From the NCBI GenBank assembly GCA_003445035.1, contig DLVV01000279.1, positions 769 through 9,612 of the forward strand: a stretch of DNA of 8,844 nt, written 5' to 3'. Below, piece by piece: positions 1-7,033 of the stretch. Positions within the stretch are counted from its first letter, which is position 1; every line of letters begins with the position of its first letter. Position numbers and translations under genes: made by a program. This stretch comes from Planctomycetaceae bacterium. GTDB taxonomy: Bacteria; Planctomycetota; Planctomycetia; Planctomycetales; Planctomycetaceae. The notes under the pieces were generated by a model, which saw only the letters and a list, made by a program, of their open reading frames with translations, ran no database searches and was not told the DNA's origin.

Positions 1-35
1 CGACCATTGTGGCTGTCATTTTGGCAGGAGTCAAC

Positions 36-1151
36 TCACCCGACCTCTACCTGGGTCCCCTTGGAAGCTCCATTTTCGAGGTTCGTGAGCCTCAATTGTC
101 CACAGGCGGCATCGATATCGGCTCCCTTCCTCTTCCTGACGGTGGTGGCCACGCCAGCTTCTTCGAGAATCGTCGCGAAGCGTTGGGTTTGAGGTTCACC
201 GGGGCAGGTCCACCTCAGCACGTCGACGTTGTTCATCGGTATCAGGTTGACGTGTGCCTTCCGGTTGGCCAGCAGCGCGGCCAACTGCCTGGCGTGCCGG
301 GGTTGGTCGTTGGTTTCGGACAGCAGCACGTATTCGTAGGTCACTCGCCGGCCGGTTCGTTCGAAGAACTCGTCAGCCGCCTCGAGAATCGCATCGATCC
401 CGATCTGTTCATTGACGGGGACCAGTCGGTTGCGGAGTTCGTCGTTGGGGGCGTGCAGCGAAACGGCCAGATTGTAGGGTCTTCCGATTTCGGCCAGTTG
501 TCGGATCCCCTTGGGCAGGCCGACGGTCGAGATGGTGATGCGTCGGGGGCTGAGTCCCAGTCCATCCTCGGCATGGACGTCCTCGAGTGCTTCCAGCAGT
601 TGTGTCAGGTTGGCCAGAGGCTCGCCGATGCCCATCACGACGATGTTGGTCAGGCGTTCACCGGGTTCGAGCCGTCGAGTGAGCCGCAGGACCTGTTCGA
701 GGATCTCGGTTCGCGAGAGGTTGCGGTCCAGTCCCAGGAGTCCGCTGGCACAGAAGACACATCCCATGGCACAGCCGACCTGCGTGCTGATGCAGGCGGT
801 CCACCGCCGTGGTTCTCGCATCAACACGCACTCGACCTGCTTGCCGTCGACCAGTTCCACCAGCAGTTTCTCGGTCCGGTCTCCGGCGACCTGGTGCTGG
901 ACGACCTGCCCGGTGAACAGGTCGAATTCGTTGTCGAGTTGTTCTCGAAGCTCGGAGGGCAGGTCGGTCATGTCCGAGATCGACTCGGCACCACGGGAGT
1001 AGATCCACTGCCTGAGCTGTTGGCCGCGGTAGGACGGCTGGTCATGCCGGGTGAGCCAATCGGTGACTTGACCGGCGGAGAGTCCGCACAGGGACTCGCG
1101 TCCCGGGAGGATCGGGAGAGGGGCGTCGGCGAGCGGGTCGGAGGTGGTCAT
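36..1151 (-). CDS. rlmN: 23S rRNA (adenine2503-C2)-methyltransferase RlmN (radical SAM)
   Basis: The 371-residue product matches RlmN, a cytoplasmic radical-SAM enzyme that methylates C2 of A2503 in 23S rRNA and, in some bacteria, A37 of tRNAs, using a methyl-cysteine intermediate. The 4Fe-4S triad CxxxCxxC is at C127, C131 and C134. C120, seven residues before the first cluster cysteine, corresponds to the resolving cysteine (C118 in E. coli). C350 in DIDAACGQL corresponds to the methyl-carrying cysteine (C355 in E. coli). SAM-site motifs are GIGEPL (174-179), ITISTVGLPKGI (205-216) and SLHAPND (231-237). Length is normal for the family. The start ATG at 1151 has no clear Shine-Dalgarno sequence, but no in-frame ATG/GTG lies just upstream. 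It is the last gene of the same-strand series, 58 nt after the TPR-like gene. Cfr, the C8 methyltransferase, is related but less likely given the overall RlmN-like pattern; Cfr also shares the cysteines, so a phylogeny would settle it. Confidence 0.95.
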   Translation of the reverse strand: MTTSDPLADAPLPILPGRESLCGLSAGQVTDWLTRHDQPSYRGQQLRQWIYSRGAESISDMTDLPSELREQLDNEFDLFTGQVVQHQVAGDRTEKLLVELVDGKQVECVLMREPRRWTACISTQVGCAMGCVFCASGLLGLDRNLSRTEILEQVLRLTRRLEPGERLTNIVVMGIGEPLANLTQLLEALEDVHAEDGLGLSPRRITISTVGLPKGIRQLAEIGRPYNLAVSLHAPNDELRNRLVPVNEQIGIDAILEAADEFFERTGRRVTYEYVLLSETNDQPRHARQLAALLANRKAHVNLIPMNNVDVLRWTCPGEPQTQRFATILEEAGVATTVRKRKGADIDAACGQLRLTNLENGASKGTQVEVG

Positions 1152-1209
1152 TGCGGCAAAGTGTACGACGGGATCGGATCGTCCACTGTCGCGGACTGCC
1201 CTCGACGAA

Positions 1210-2883
1210 TCAACGCCCGGCGTCGGCGACCAGCGACAGGTGCAGGGTGTCGAACTCGATCGACGTGATCTTCAGTCCCGGTTCGTTGTCCGGGCCGACG
1301 CCGGACACCTTCGGCCGGTTGTCACCGAGCGACAGCCTGACCCGTGGGGTGTCGGGGTATTCCAGGGTCAGCATGGTCCTGGGCGGCTTGGAGGCCAGCG
1401 CCAGCGGGTTGCCGAATTCGGCAACACGGACGAACGTGGCCACGACCTGTTGGTCCCGGTTGGTGAGCTTGGGTCGGATCGTCATCTTTCGCCCGTTGAG
1501 CGAGAGTCCTATCCTCGCTTCGTTCAATTGCCACCCGCTGCCGGCCACCACGACGATGTCATCGGCGCCGAATTGTCGCCGCGGCATGACCTTCAGTGAC
1601 CCGGCCAGTTGCCGGTTGACCGTGGCGGGGACCTTCCCGGGGGCGAGACGAGCCACGCATCTCAGCAGCACCGGCACCGGCAGGTCCCGGCAGACCTTTG
1701 GGTCGGCCAGCCGCTTGGCGATCTTGTCGAGGTCACCGGTGCGGTAGTAGAGCGAGAGCAGATGGACCAGGCTGCGTGTGCGTTCGACGTTGGTGTCGAG
1801 GTTGGTCAAGATGGCTTCTTCGGCCTGGGTTGTCCGGCCGGTGTCGGCAAGCACCCGGGCGCAGATCAGGTTGGCCTCCCAGCAGGTCGAGGACATTCGG
1901 AGTGCCTTCATCGCGGTCAGCGGCGCGGCCGGTTGGCCGAGATGGGCCTGGATCATCGCCTGGTTGGCAATGCCCGCCGCAAGGAGTTCATCGTTGCGAA
2001 AGTGTCCGGCGGCGATCCCGGTCATCCGGTCGTAGGTCTTCATCGCAGCGAAGAGCTGGCCGAGTTGCTGCTGGGTGCGTCCGAGGTAATACCAGTACGG
2101 CGGGTAGTGCGTCATGAATCGCTCCATCCGCTTCAGCACGCGGAGGCGTTGCCGGGGACCCCGTATTTTGAGAGCGACCTCGAGTCGATCGAGATCGCTG
2201 CCGCGGACCAACCACGCGTCGGGAATCTGCTTCTTTCGAGCCATTTGCCAGAGCGTGTCGAGGAAGGTCGATGACTTGCTGACGACCGTCTTCATCCGGA
2301 TCTTCTCGACCTTCCAGATGTCACTCTCCTTCTGGTCCTCCATCGCCCGGTAGTCCCACCAGCTGTTGGCTCCGGTGCGGACGGCTCCGACGAGCTGCGC
2401 GGTGGCAACTTCCGAGCCGAACAACAACGCGTTGGCGAACAGTCGACGGTGAAATTCGCGGCGGTGACGTGCGTCGAACGCCAGACGCTCCTTCTCGGCG
2501 ATCTGCACCAGGTGGATCTCGTCGAGAACTGCGGTGTAGAGCTGGATCACTTCGCGGTCGGCGATCCCGCTGAGGTTGAGGTTGTTGAGGATCTGCGTCT
2601 GTTCCTGGAGCATCACCCGCTTGGTTGGTTGTTTGCGGATCCGGTGGAACGACGCCCGGCAGTAGTTCAATGCCACGGCGGTTGCCTGGCGATCACGATC
2701 GATCTCGGCCTGCTTCTCAGCCTGCTTCTGGGCCTCGGTCTTGGCGATCGGCATCGTCTTGGACGAGGCCGGATCGGGAGCCGGGTCGGCGGAATGAGCC
2801 AGTGTCGGGACATAGACCAAGAACGCGACAAGCAGACCGGTAGCGGTCGTGGTGCGGAGGGGCTTGAAATGAGTCAGAGCCAT
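1210..2883 (-). CDS. Secreted helical-repeat (TPR-like) protein of unknown function
   Basis: I do not recognise a named family. The 557-residue product begins with a signal peptide: a short basic N-region, a hydrophobic core around residues 14-28 and a likely cut after AHSA (29-32), so it is probably exported. Residues 45-66 are rich in K, Q, E and A and look like a short coiled coil. The middle (about 70-250) is helical and charged. Residues about 255-395 look like degenerate TPR repeats, for example YYLGRTQQQLGQLFAAMKTY (265-284) and the stretch around ANLICARVLADTGRTTQAEE (337-356). The last ~125 residues (from about 430) look beta-rich. I chose ATG 2883 because a GAAGG ribosome site lies 9 nt upstream and the signal peptide begins there; an upstream in-frame ATG at 2937 would bury the signal peptide behind 18 odd residues. 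It sits 160 nt after the DegT-type gene. TPR assignment is by eye; function is unknown. Confidence 0.8.
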   Translation of the reverse strand: MALTHFKPLRTTTATGLLVAFLVYVPTLAHSADPAPDPASSKTMPIAKTEAQKQAEKQAEIDRDRQATAVALNYCRASFHRIRKQPTKRVMLQEQTQILNNLNLSGIADREVIQLYTAVLDEIHLVQIAEKERLAFDARHRREFHRRLFANALLFGSEVATAQLVGAVRTGANSWWDYRAMEDQKESDIWKVEKIRMKTVVSKSSTFLDTLWQMARKKQIPDAWLVRGSDLDRLEVALKIRGPRQRLRVLKRMERFMTHYPPYWYYLGRTQQQLGQLFAAMKTYDRMTGIAAGHFRNDELLAAGIANQAMIQAHLGQPAAPLTAMKALRMSSTCWEANLICARVLADTGRTTQAEEAILTNLDTNVERTRSLVHLLSLYYRTGDLDKIAKRLADPKVCRDLPVPVLLRCVARLAPGKVPATVNRQLAGSLKVMPRRQFGADDIVVVAGSGWQLNEARIGLSLNGRKMTIRPKLTNRDQQVVATFVRVAEFGNPLALASKPPRTMLTLEYPDTPRVRLSLGDNRPKVSGVGPDNEPGLKITSIEFDTLHLSLVADAGR

Positions 2884-2885
2884 CG

Positions 2886-2928
2886 GGATAGACCTTCGGC
2901 ATGAGAGTTTGTCCGTAGAAAGTCTACC
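2886..2928 (-). promoter_or_regulatory. Leader with ribosome binding site and competing hairpins before the TPR-like gene
   Basis: Read on the minus strand, the leader contains GAAGG (2893-2897), 9 nt before ATG 2883, which decides the start. Upstream, GTAGA/TCTAC (2923-2927 with 2915-2919) forms a 5-bp stem with a 3-nt loop. The same first arm, GGTAGAC (2922-2928), can instead pair with GTCTATCC (2886-2893), with one bulged base, covering the spacer between the ribosome site and the start codon. The two pairings exclude each other. The complementarity is seen directly; any regulatory role is inference. Confidence 0.35.
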
Positions 2929-2989
2929 GCGTGTCATCAGCCGCTATGTCGGAGCTGACCGAAGCGGCGGAGTGGAAACCGCGAGTCGC

Positions 2990-3020
2990 GTCCGGTTGGG
3001 CAAGATGGCTAAACCCGGAC
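2990..3020 (-). terminator. Weak hairpin after the DegT-type gene
   Basis: GTCCGG (2990-2995) and CCGGAC (3015-3020) form a 6-bp stem, about 24 nt past the stop codon of the DegT-type aminotransferase. The 19-nt loop is large and there is no T-rich run behind it on the minus strand, so it is at best a non-classical terminator and may be chance in G+C-rich DNA. A smaller GTCG/CGAC stem (3021-3031) lies next to it. Confidence 0.2.
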
Positions 3021-3043
3021 GTCGTTGCGACCGTTACAGACCC

Positions 3044-4228
3044 TCAGGCTGCTCTCCGCCGGGCACCGGCCCCGGCTCCGCGGGCCTGGCAGGCGGCTTC
3101 CAGCCGTTGGATCACCCGTTGACGGGCGATGGCGTTGAGTCCGGGAGCGATCGGCAGCGAGATCACCTCGGTCGCGGCCCTTTCGGCGCACGGCAGGCTG
3201 CCGCTGGAGTAACCCAGCGATTCGAAGCAGGGCTGCAGGTGCAGCGGTGTCGGATAGTAGACGGCGCAGCCGACACCGTCTTCGCGGAGCGACCCGAGAA
3301 TGAGGTCGCGGTGGGAGGCGGGGACCCGGATCGTGTACTGGTTGTATACGTGCCGGCAGGAATCGGCAGTTCGAGGACGAACGACCCAGTCGTCGAGCCC
3401 GGCGGCATCGAGCAGCTGATCGTAGTGGCGGGCGGATTCGATCCGTTGTTCCGTCCATGTCTCGAGCTGGGTGAGCTTGACCCTGAGGATCGCGGCCTGG
3501 AGAGCGTCGAGTCGACTGTTGAAGCCGACGGCGAGGTGCTGGTACCCACCGGCGTCCCCATGGACACGGAGTTGAGCGATGCGGGCGGCGAGATCGCCGT
3601 CGTCCACGGTGACGACACCGCCGTCGCCGGCCCCTCCGAGGTTCTTGGTGGGGAAGAAGCTGAAGCAACCCATCCTGCCGAGCACTCCAGCCTTGCGGCC
3701 CTGGTACTCGGCTCCGATCGCCTGGCAGGCGTCCTCGATGAGCGGAAGATCGTTCTGGACCGCCAGCCGCCACAACGGTTCCATGTCGGCGATGTGTCCG
3801 AACAGGTGGACAGGGATGATGGCCCGGGTCTTTTCGTTGATTGCGCCGGCGGCGCCCTCGGGGCAGATATTGAACCCGTCGGATTCGATGTCGACGAAAA
3901 CCGGCGTGGCCCCCACCCGGTGAATGGCTCCGGCGGTGGCGAAGAATGTGAACGGGCTGGTGATCACCTCGTCGCCGGGCCCGATGCCGAGGGCCATCAG
4001 CGAGAGCACCAGCGCGTCGGTGCCCGAGGCACAGGAGACAGCGTGGCGGGAATCGCAGAAGGAGGCGATTTCGGTCTCGAGGGTCGCGACTTCTTCACCA
4101 AGGACGAACTGGCCGCTGTCGAGTACCCGCGTGACAGCTTCGAGAAGTTCGTCGGCAATCGGTTTGTGCTGGGCCGAGAGATCGATGAAGGGAACGGGTG
4201 GGGTGGCCGCGGTTTCGGGCGAATCCAT
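3044..4228 (-). CDS. DegT/DnrJ/EryC1/StrS family PLP-dependent sugar aminotransferase
   Basis: The 394-residue product is a fold-type I aminotransferase of the family that adds an amino group to nucleotide-bound keto-sugars for cell-surface glycans or secondary metabolites. Visible landmarks are the family opening PFIDLSAQH (13-21), the cofactor-phosphate motif SGTDAL (68-73), LIEDACQAIGAEYQG (163-177) with D166 for the PLP ring nitrogen, the Schiff-base lysine K195 in SFFPTKNLGG, the NSRLDALQAA segment (237-246), HVYNQYTIR (293-301), and the substrate-side motif YYPTPLHLQP (324-333). Length is full. WbpE/WlbC-like or 3-amino-sugar transaminases share these features, but exact substrate cannot be read from sequence. 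The ATG at 4228 has only a weak GGA upstream. The C-terminal tail after residue 382 is Ala/Gly/Arg-rich. No dehydratase, epimerase, acetyltransferase or glycosyltransferase gene lies beside it, so it appears as an orphan sugar gene here. Confidence 0.93.
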   Translation of the reverse strand: MDSPETAATPPVPFIDLSAQHKPIADELLEAVTRVLDSGQFVLGEEVATLETEIASFCDSRHAVSCASGTDALVLSLMALGIGPGDEVITSPFTFFATAGAIHRVGATPVFVDIESDGFNICPEGAAGAINEKTRAIIPVHLFGHIADMEPLWRLAVQNDLPLIEDACQAIGAEYQGRKAGVLGRMGCFSFFPTKNLGGAGDGGVVTVDDGDLAARIAQLRVHGDAGGYQHLAVGFNSRLDALQAAILRVKLTQLETWTEQRIESARHYDQLLDAAGLDDWVVRPRTADSCRHVYNQYTIRVPASHRDLILGSLREDGVGCAVYYPTPLHLQPCFESLGYSSGSLPCAERAATEVISLPIAPGLNAIARQRVIQRLEAACQARGAGAGARRRAA

Positions 4229-4258
4229 TCGCGTGATTCCGGGTGGGAGAGGCAGGAT

Positions 4259-4271
4259 CCCCTGGGAGGGG
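4259..4271 (-). other. Small G+C-rich hairpin between the YHS/TRASH-like gene and the DegT-type gene
   Basis: CCCCT (4259-4263) and AGGGG (4267-4271) form a perfect 5-bp stem around a 3-nt loop in the 90-nt gap, 31 nt upstream of the DegT-type start and about 48 nt past the previous stop. There is no U-run, so a termination role is doubtful. The rest of this gap shows nothing else clear. Confidence 0.2.
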
Positions 4272-4318
4272 CGGTAATGTAGGACCAGCCCCCGGTCGGG
4301 TCAAGATGAGCCGTTGCT

Positions 4319-5125
4319 CTACTTGCCCGACTTCTTTTTCGCCTGCTTCTTCCGATCGGCGGCACGCTGACGCGCGTCGGCCAGCACTCCTTCGGGGTCG
4401 TCGAGAAAGGCATCCCGGCACCCACTGCAGCAGACCCAGTAGGTCTTGCCCTTGTAGCTGACCTTCGAGGTGCCCTTGCCTTCGGTGACGATGCACAGGG
4501 GCCCGGTGTTGGCCACGGCCAGCCGGGTTCCGGCCCGCGTGTAACCGATGCCGGCCACCCGGGTGTAGAACTTGCTGTTTGCGCGGCGGCGTTCGTGCAG
4601 CAACAGGGTCCGTTTCTCGTTGATCGTACGAATAGTCAGTCGGTGCACCAGCCCCTTCTTGTCGGGTTGGGATTCGAGCACCAGTGCTCCCTTGGTTCCA
4701 GGCCGGCCGTTGTAGGTTCGTTTCGTCTTGTCGGCCATCGTGGCCTGCAGGGTGAACAGCCCGGTCTTGGTGTCGAACCCGAACAGCCCGTCGACGATCA
4801 ACTTGCTGCCGGATGACTTGTAGCGAATGGTGACCGGGGCGGGCTTGTCCGGGGACGCCGGCTTGCCGTTGGTGAACTGCCAGGTCCAGTTGGACTTTTC
4901 GCTCCAGGCTCCCGAGGCCGATCCGCGGCGGGGCTGTCCGACGCCCCGCCAGCCACCGATCAGGGGGTTGAACCGCTTGAGGGCTTCCTTGGCGGTCCGG
5001 GGCCGGGCCGTCTTGGCCGATGATGGAGCCGCCTTGTCGTTCTGGGACCACACCGACGGGGAGGCGAACGTGGCGGCCAGCCCGAGGGTGACGGACAGGA
5101 TGATCGAAGGATGCGGGCGTGGCAT
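4319..5125 (-). CDS. Secreted protein with C-terminal YHS/TRASH-like cysteine motif
   Basis: I do not recognise a named gene. The 268-residue product starts with a signal peptide (hydrophobic core about residues 8-21, possible cut near 24-28), so it probably acts outside the cytoplasm. Residues about 45-205 contain FNPLIGGWRGVG (52-63) followed by alternating, beta-strand-like stretches such as GLFGFDTKTGLFTLQ (113-127), which resembles a lipocalin-like or DUF1579-like barrel; this is an impression only. Residues 211-245 carry C211, then YKGKTYWVCCSGC (224-236) and FLDDPE (240-245), a pattern typical of YHS/TRASH domains that bind metal through cysteines. The usual first CPxC pair is reduced to a single C211. 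The tail is strongly basic (KKQAKKKSGK, 259-268). ATG 5125 was chosen because GGAGA lies about 9 nt upstream and the signal peptide begins there; an upstream ATG at 5212 would add 29 residues and overlap ilvE by 4 nt. Metal handling is an inference. Confidence 0.8.
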   Translation of the reverse strand: MPRPHPSIILSVTLGLAATFASPSVWSQNDKAAPSSAKTARPRTAKEALKRFNPLIGGWRGVGQPRRGSASGAWSEKSNWTWQFTNGKPASPDKPAPVTIRYKSSGSKLIVDGLFGFDTKTGLFTLQATMADKTKRTYNGRPGTKGALVLESQPDKKGLVHRLTIRTINEKRTLLLHERRRANSKFYTRVAGIGYTRAGTRLAVANTGPLCIVTEGKGTSKVSYKGKTYWVCCSGCRDAFLDDPEGVLADARQRAADRKKQAKKKSGK

Positions 5126-5178
5126 GACGACGATTCTCCAGGACGAAGTGACCCGGACTTCAGGATAACACGCCATTG

Positions 5179-5198
5179 AGGTCGCGGGAACGCGACCT
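5179..5198 (-). terminator. Perfect 8-bp hairpin behind ilvE
   Basis: AGGTCGCG (5179-5186) and CGCGACCT (5191-5198) form a perfect 8-bp, mostly G/C stem with a 4-nt loop (GGAA on the plus strand, TTCC in the transcript). It starts 10 nt after the ilvE stop codon and lies before the next start (5125). The position and stability suggest a transcript end or RNA-stabilising hairpin. No U-tract follows, so it is not a classical intrinsic terminator. Confidence 0.5.
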
Positions 5199-5208
5199 GC
5201 CGGGCGGG

Positions 5209-6069
5209 TCACTTGCCGCGAGTCAGAGTCGCGAAACGGGCCAGCAGGTCTCGGGTGATCGGGCCGGGTGTGCCGTCACCGATGGTTCGTCCGTCGAGAC
5301 TGACCACGGCGATGACCTCGGCGGCCGTCCCCGTCAGGAAACACTCGTCGGCGGTGTAGATGTCCTCTTGCATCAGTGTCGTCTCGTGGACCTCGTGTCC
5401 GGCCTCCCTCGCCAGGTCGATCACCGTGTTGCGGGTGATCCCTTCGAGGATCCCGGCTTCGGTGGGAGGGGTTCGGATCAGGCCGTCCTTGATGATGAAG
5501 ACGTTGTCCCCGGTACACTCGGCCACCTCACCCTTGTGGTTGAGCATCAGGGCCTCGACGCAGCCCGCATCGGTCCCCTCGATCTTGGCCAGGATGTTGT
5601 TGAGGTAGTTGAGCGACTTGATGCGGGGATTGAGTGCACCCGGATGGTTGCGGATCGTGTCGGCGGTGACCAGTTCCATTCCCCGCTCGTAGATCTCGGG
5701 CGGATACAGCGTGATCGTGTCGGCGATGATGATCACGACCGGGTTCGAGGTCTTGCGGATGTCCAGGCCCAGCGTGCCCGATCCGCGGGTGACGACCAGC
5801 CGGACGTAGCCGTCGTCGATTCCGTTGGCCTGGACGGTCTCGTTGACCGCAGAGACCATCTGCGGGTTGGAGATCGGGATTTCGAGCCGGATGGACCGGG
5901 CACTTTCGTAGAGCCGATCGACGTGATCGGCCAGCAGGAAGACGTTGCCGCCGTAGACCCGGATCCCCTCGAAGACACCGTCCCCGTAAAGCAAGCCGTG
6001 GTCGAAGACGCTGACGGTGGCCTGGTCGGCGGGGACCAGTGTTCCGTCGATGTAGACGTTCTTGGCCAT
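5209..6069 (-). CDS. ilvE: Branched-chain amino acid aminotransferase (fold-type IV PLP enzyme)
   Basis: The 286-residue product is a class IV aminotransferase that interconverts leucine, isoleucine and valine with their 2-oxo acids using glutamate/2-oxoglutarate, in the cytoplasm. Landmarks are SVFDHGLLYGDGVFEGIRVY (20-39), RLVVTRGSGTLGLD (90-103), the PLP lysine K151 in IKSLNYLNNILAK, E184 in AECTGDNVFIIKDG (183-196), GILEGITR (206-213) and FLTGTAAEV (244-252). The sequence resembles the short, archaeal-type IlvE (as in Methanocaldococcus) more than the longer enterobacterial one. Length is typical. ATG 6069 has no obvious Shine-Dalgarno sequence, but protein homology begins at residue 4-5 and no in-frame start is near upstream. 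D-amino acid transaminase and aminodeoxychorismate lyase share the fold; the RGSGTLGLD and KSLNYLNN patterns favour IlvE. It stands alone, with no other ilv/leu genes in the window. Confidence 0.92.
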   Translation of the reverse strand: MAKNVYIDGTLVPADQATVSVFDHGLLYGDGVFEGIRVYGGNVFLLADHVDRLYESARSIRLEIPISNPQMVSAVNETVQANGIDDGYVRLVVTRGSGTLGLDIRKTSNPVVIIIADTITLYPPEIYERGMELVTADTIRNHPGALNPRIKSLNYLNNILAKIEGTDAGCVEALMLNHKGEVAECTGDNVFIIKDGLIRTPPTEAGILEGITRNTVIDLAREAGHEVHETTLMQEDIYTADECFLTGTAAEVIAVVSLDGRTIGDGTPGPITRDLLARFATLTRGK

Positions 6070-6132
6070 GTGTTCGGACGGGCGTGAGAGGATGAGGGAA
6101 ACAAGCCGAGCACGACAGCACCCGGGAGCAGT

Positions 6133-6168
6133 CCCTTGTCAGGGTGAGTCACGAGGACTCGGCCACCC
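6133..6168 (-). terminator. Hairpin cluster between the ABC ATPase gene and ilvE
   Basis: Just 3 nt past the ATPase stop, the transcript can fold GGGT + GAGTC against GACTC + ACCC (6142-6150 with 6156-6168), giving 9 pairs, a 5-nt loop and a 4-nt bulge. An overlapping alternative, CCCT/AGGG with a tetraloop, lies at 6133-6144. No U-run follows. The site fits the end of the permease-ATPase operon, but function is inferred from position alone. The remainder of this 102-nt gap holds no recognisable promoter. Confidence 0.35.
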
Positions 6169-6171
6169 GTC

Positions 6172-7014
<843 letters not shown>

Positions 7015-7023
7015 GGTGTGGTT

Positions 7024-7028
7024 TCCTT
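7024..7028 (-). promoter_or_regulatory. Ribosome binding site deciding a GTG start
   Basis: AAGGA on the minus strand lies within the 19-nt gap between the permease stop (7036-7034) and GTG 7014, with a 9-nt spacer. This favours the GTG over the upstream ATG at 7077 and shows that the two genes are closely spaced within one transcript. Confidence 0.7.
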
Positions 7029-7033
7029 CGAGT

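Noticed and set aside
36..1151. Cfr-type rRNA resistance methyltransferase
   Set aside because: The sequence reads as chromosomal RlmN, with typical length and motifs and no resistance or mobile context nearby. A phylogeny would be needed for formal exclusion.
9..1268. 419-codon open frame on the plus strand opposite rlmN
   Set aside because: It is antisense to a gene with intact catalytic motifs and its translation has no recognisable domain; such frames arise from G+C-rich codon bias.
2884..2937. Upstream ATG start for the TPR-like protein at 2937
   Set aside because: The extra 18 residues would precede a normal signal peptide; the GAAGG site favours ATG 2883.
2909..4282. 457-codon open frame on the plus strand opposite the DegT-type gene
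   Set aside because: The opposite strand encodes a full PLP enzyme; this frame's product is low-complexity (G, D, E, V) and lacks motifs.
5126..5212. Upstream ATG start for the cysteine-motif protein at 5212
   Set aside because: It would place 29 residues before a signal peptide and run through the strong 5179-5198 hairpin; ATG 5125 has GGAGA upstream.
5176..6087. 303-codon open frame on the plus strand opposite ilvE
   Set aside because: Shadow of ilvE; Asp/Val/Gly-rich translation without any domain pattern.
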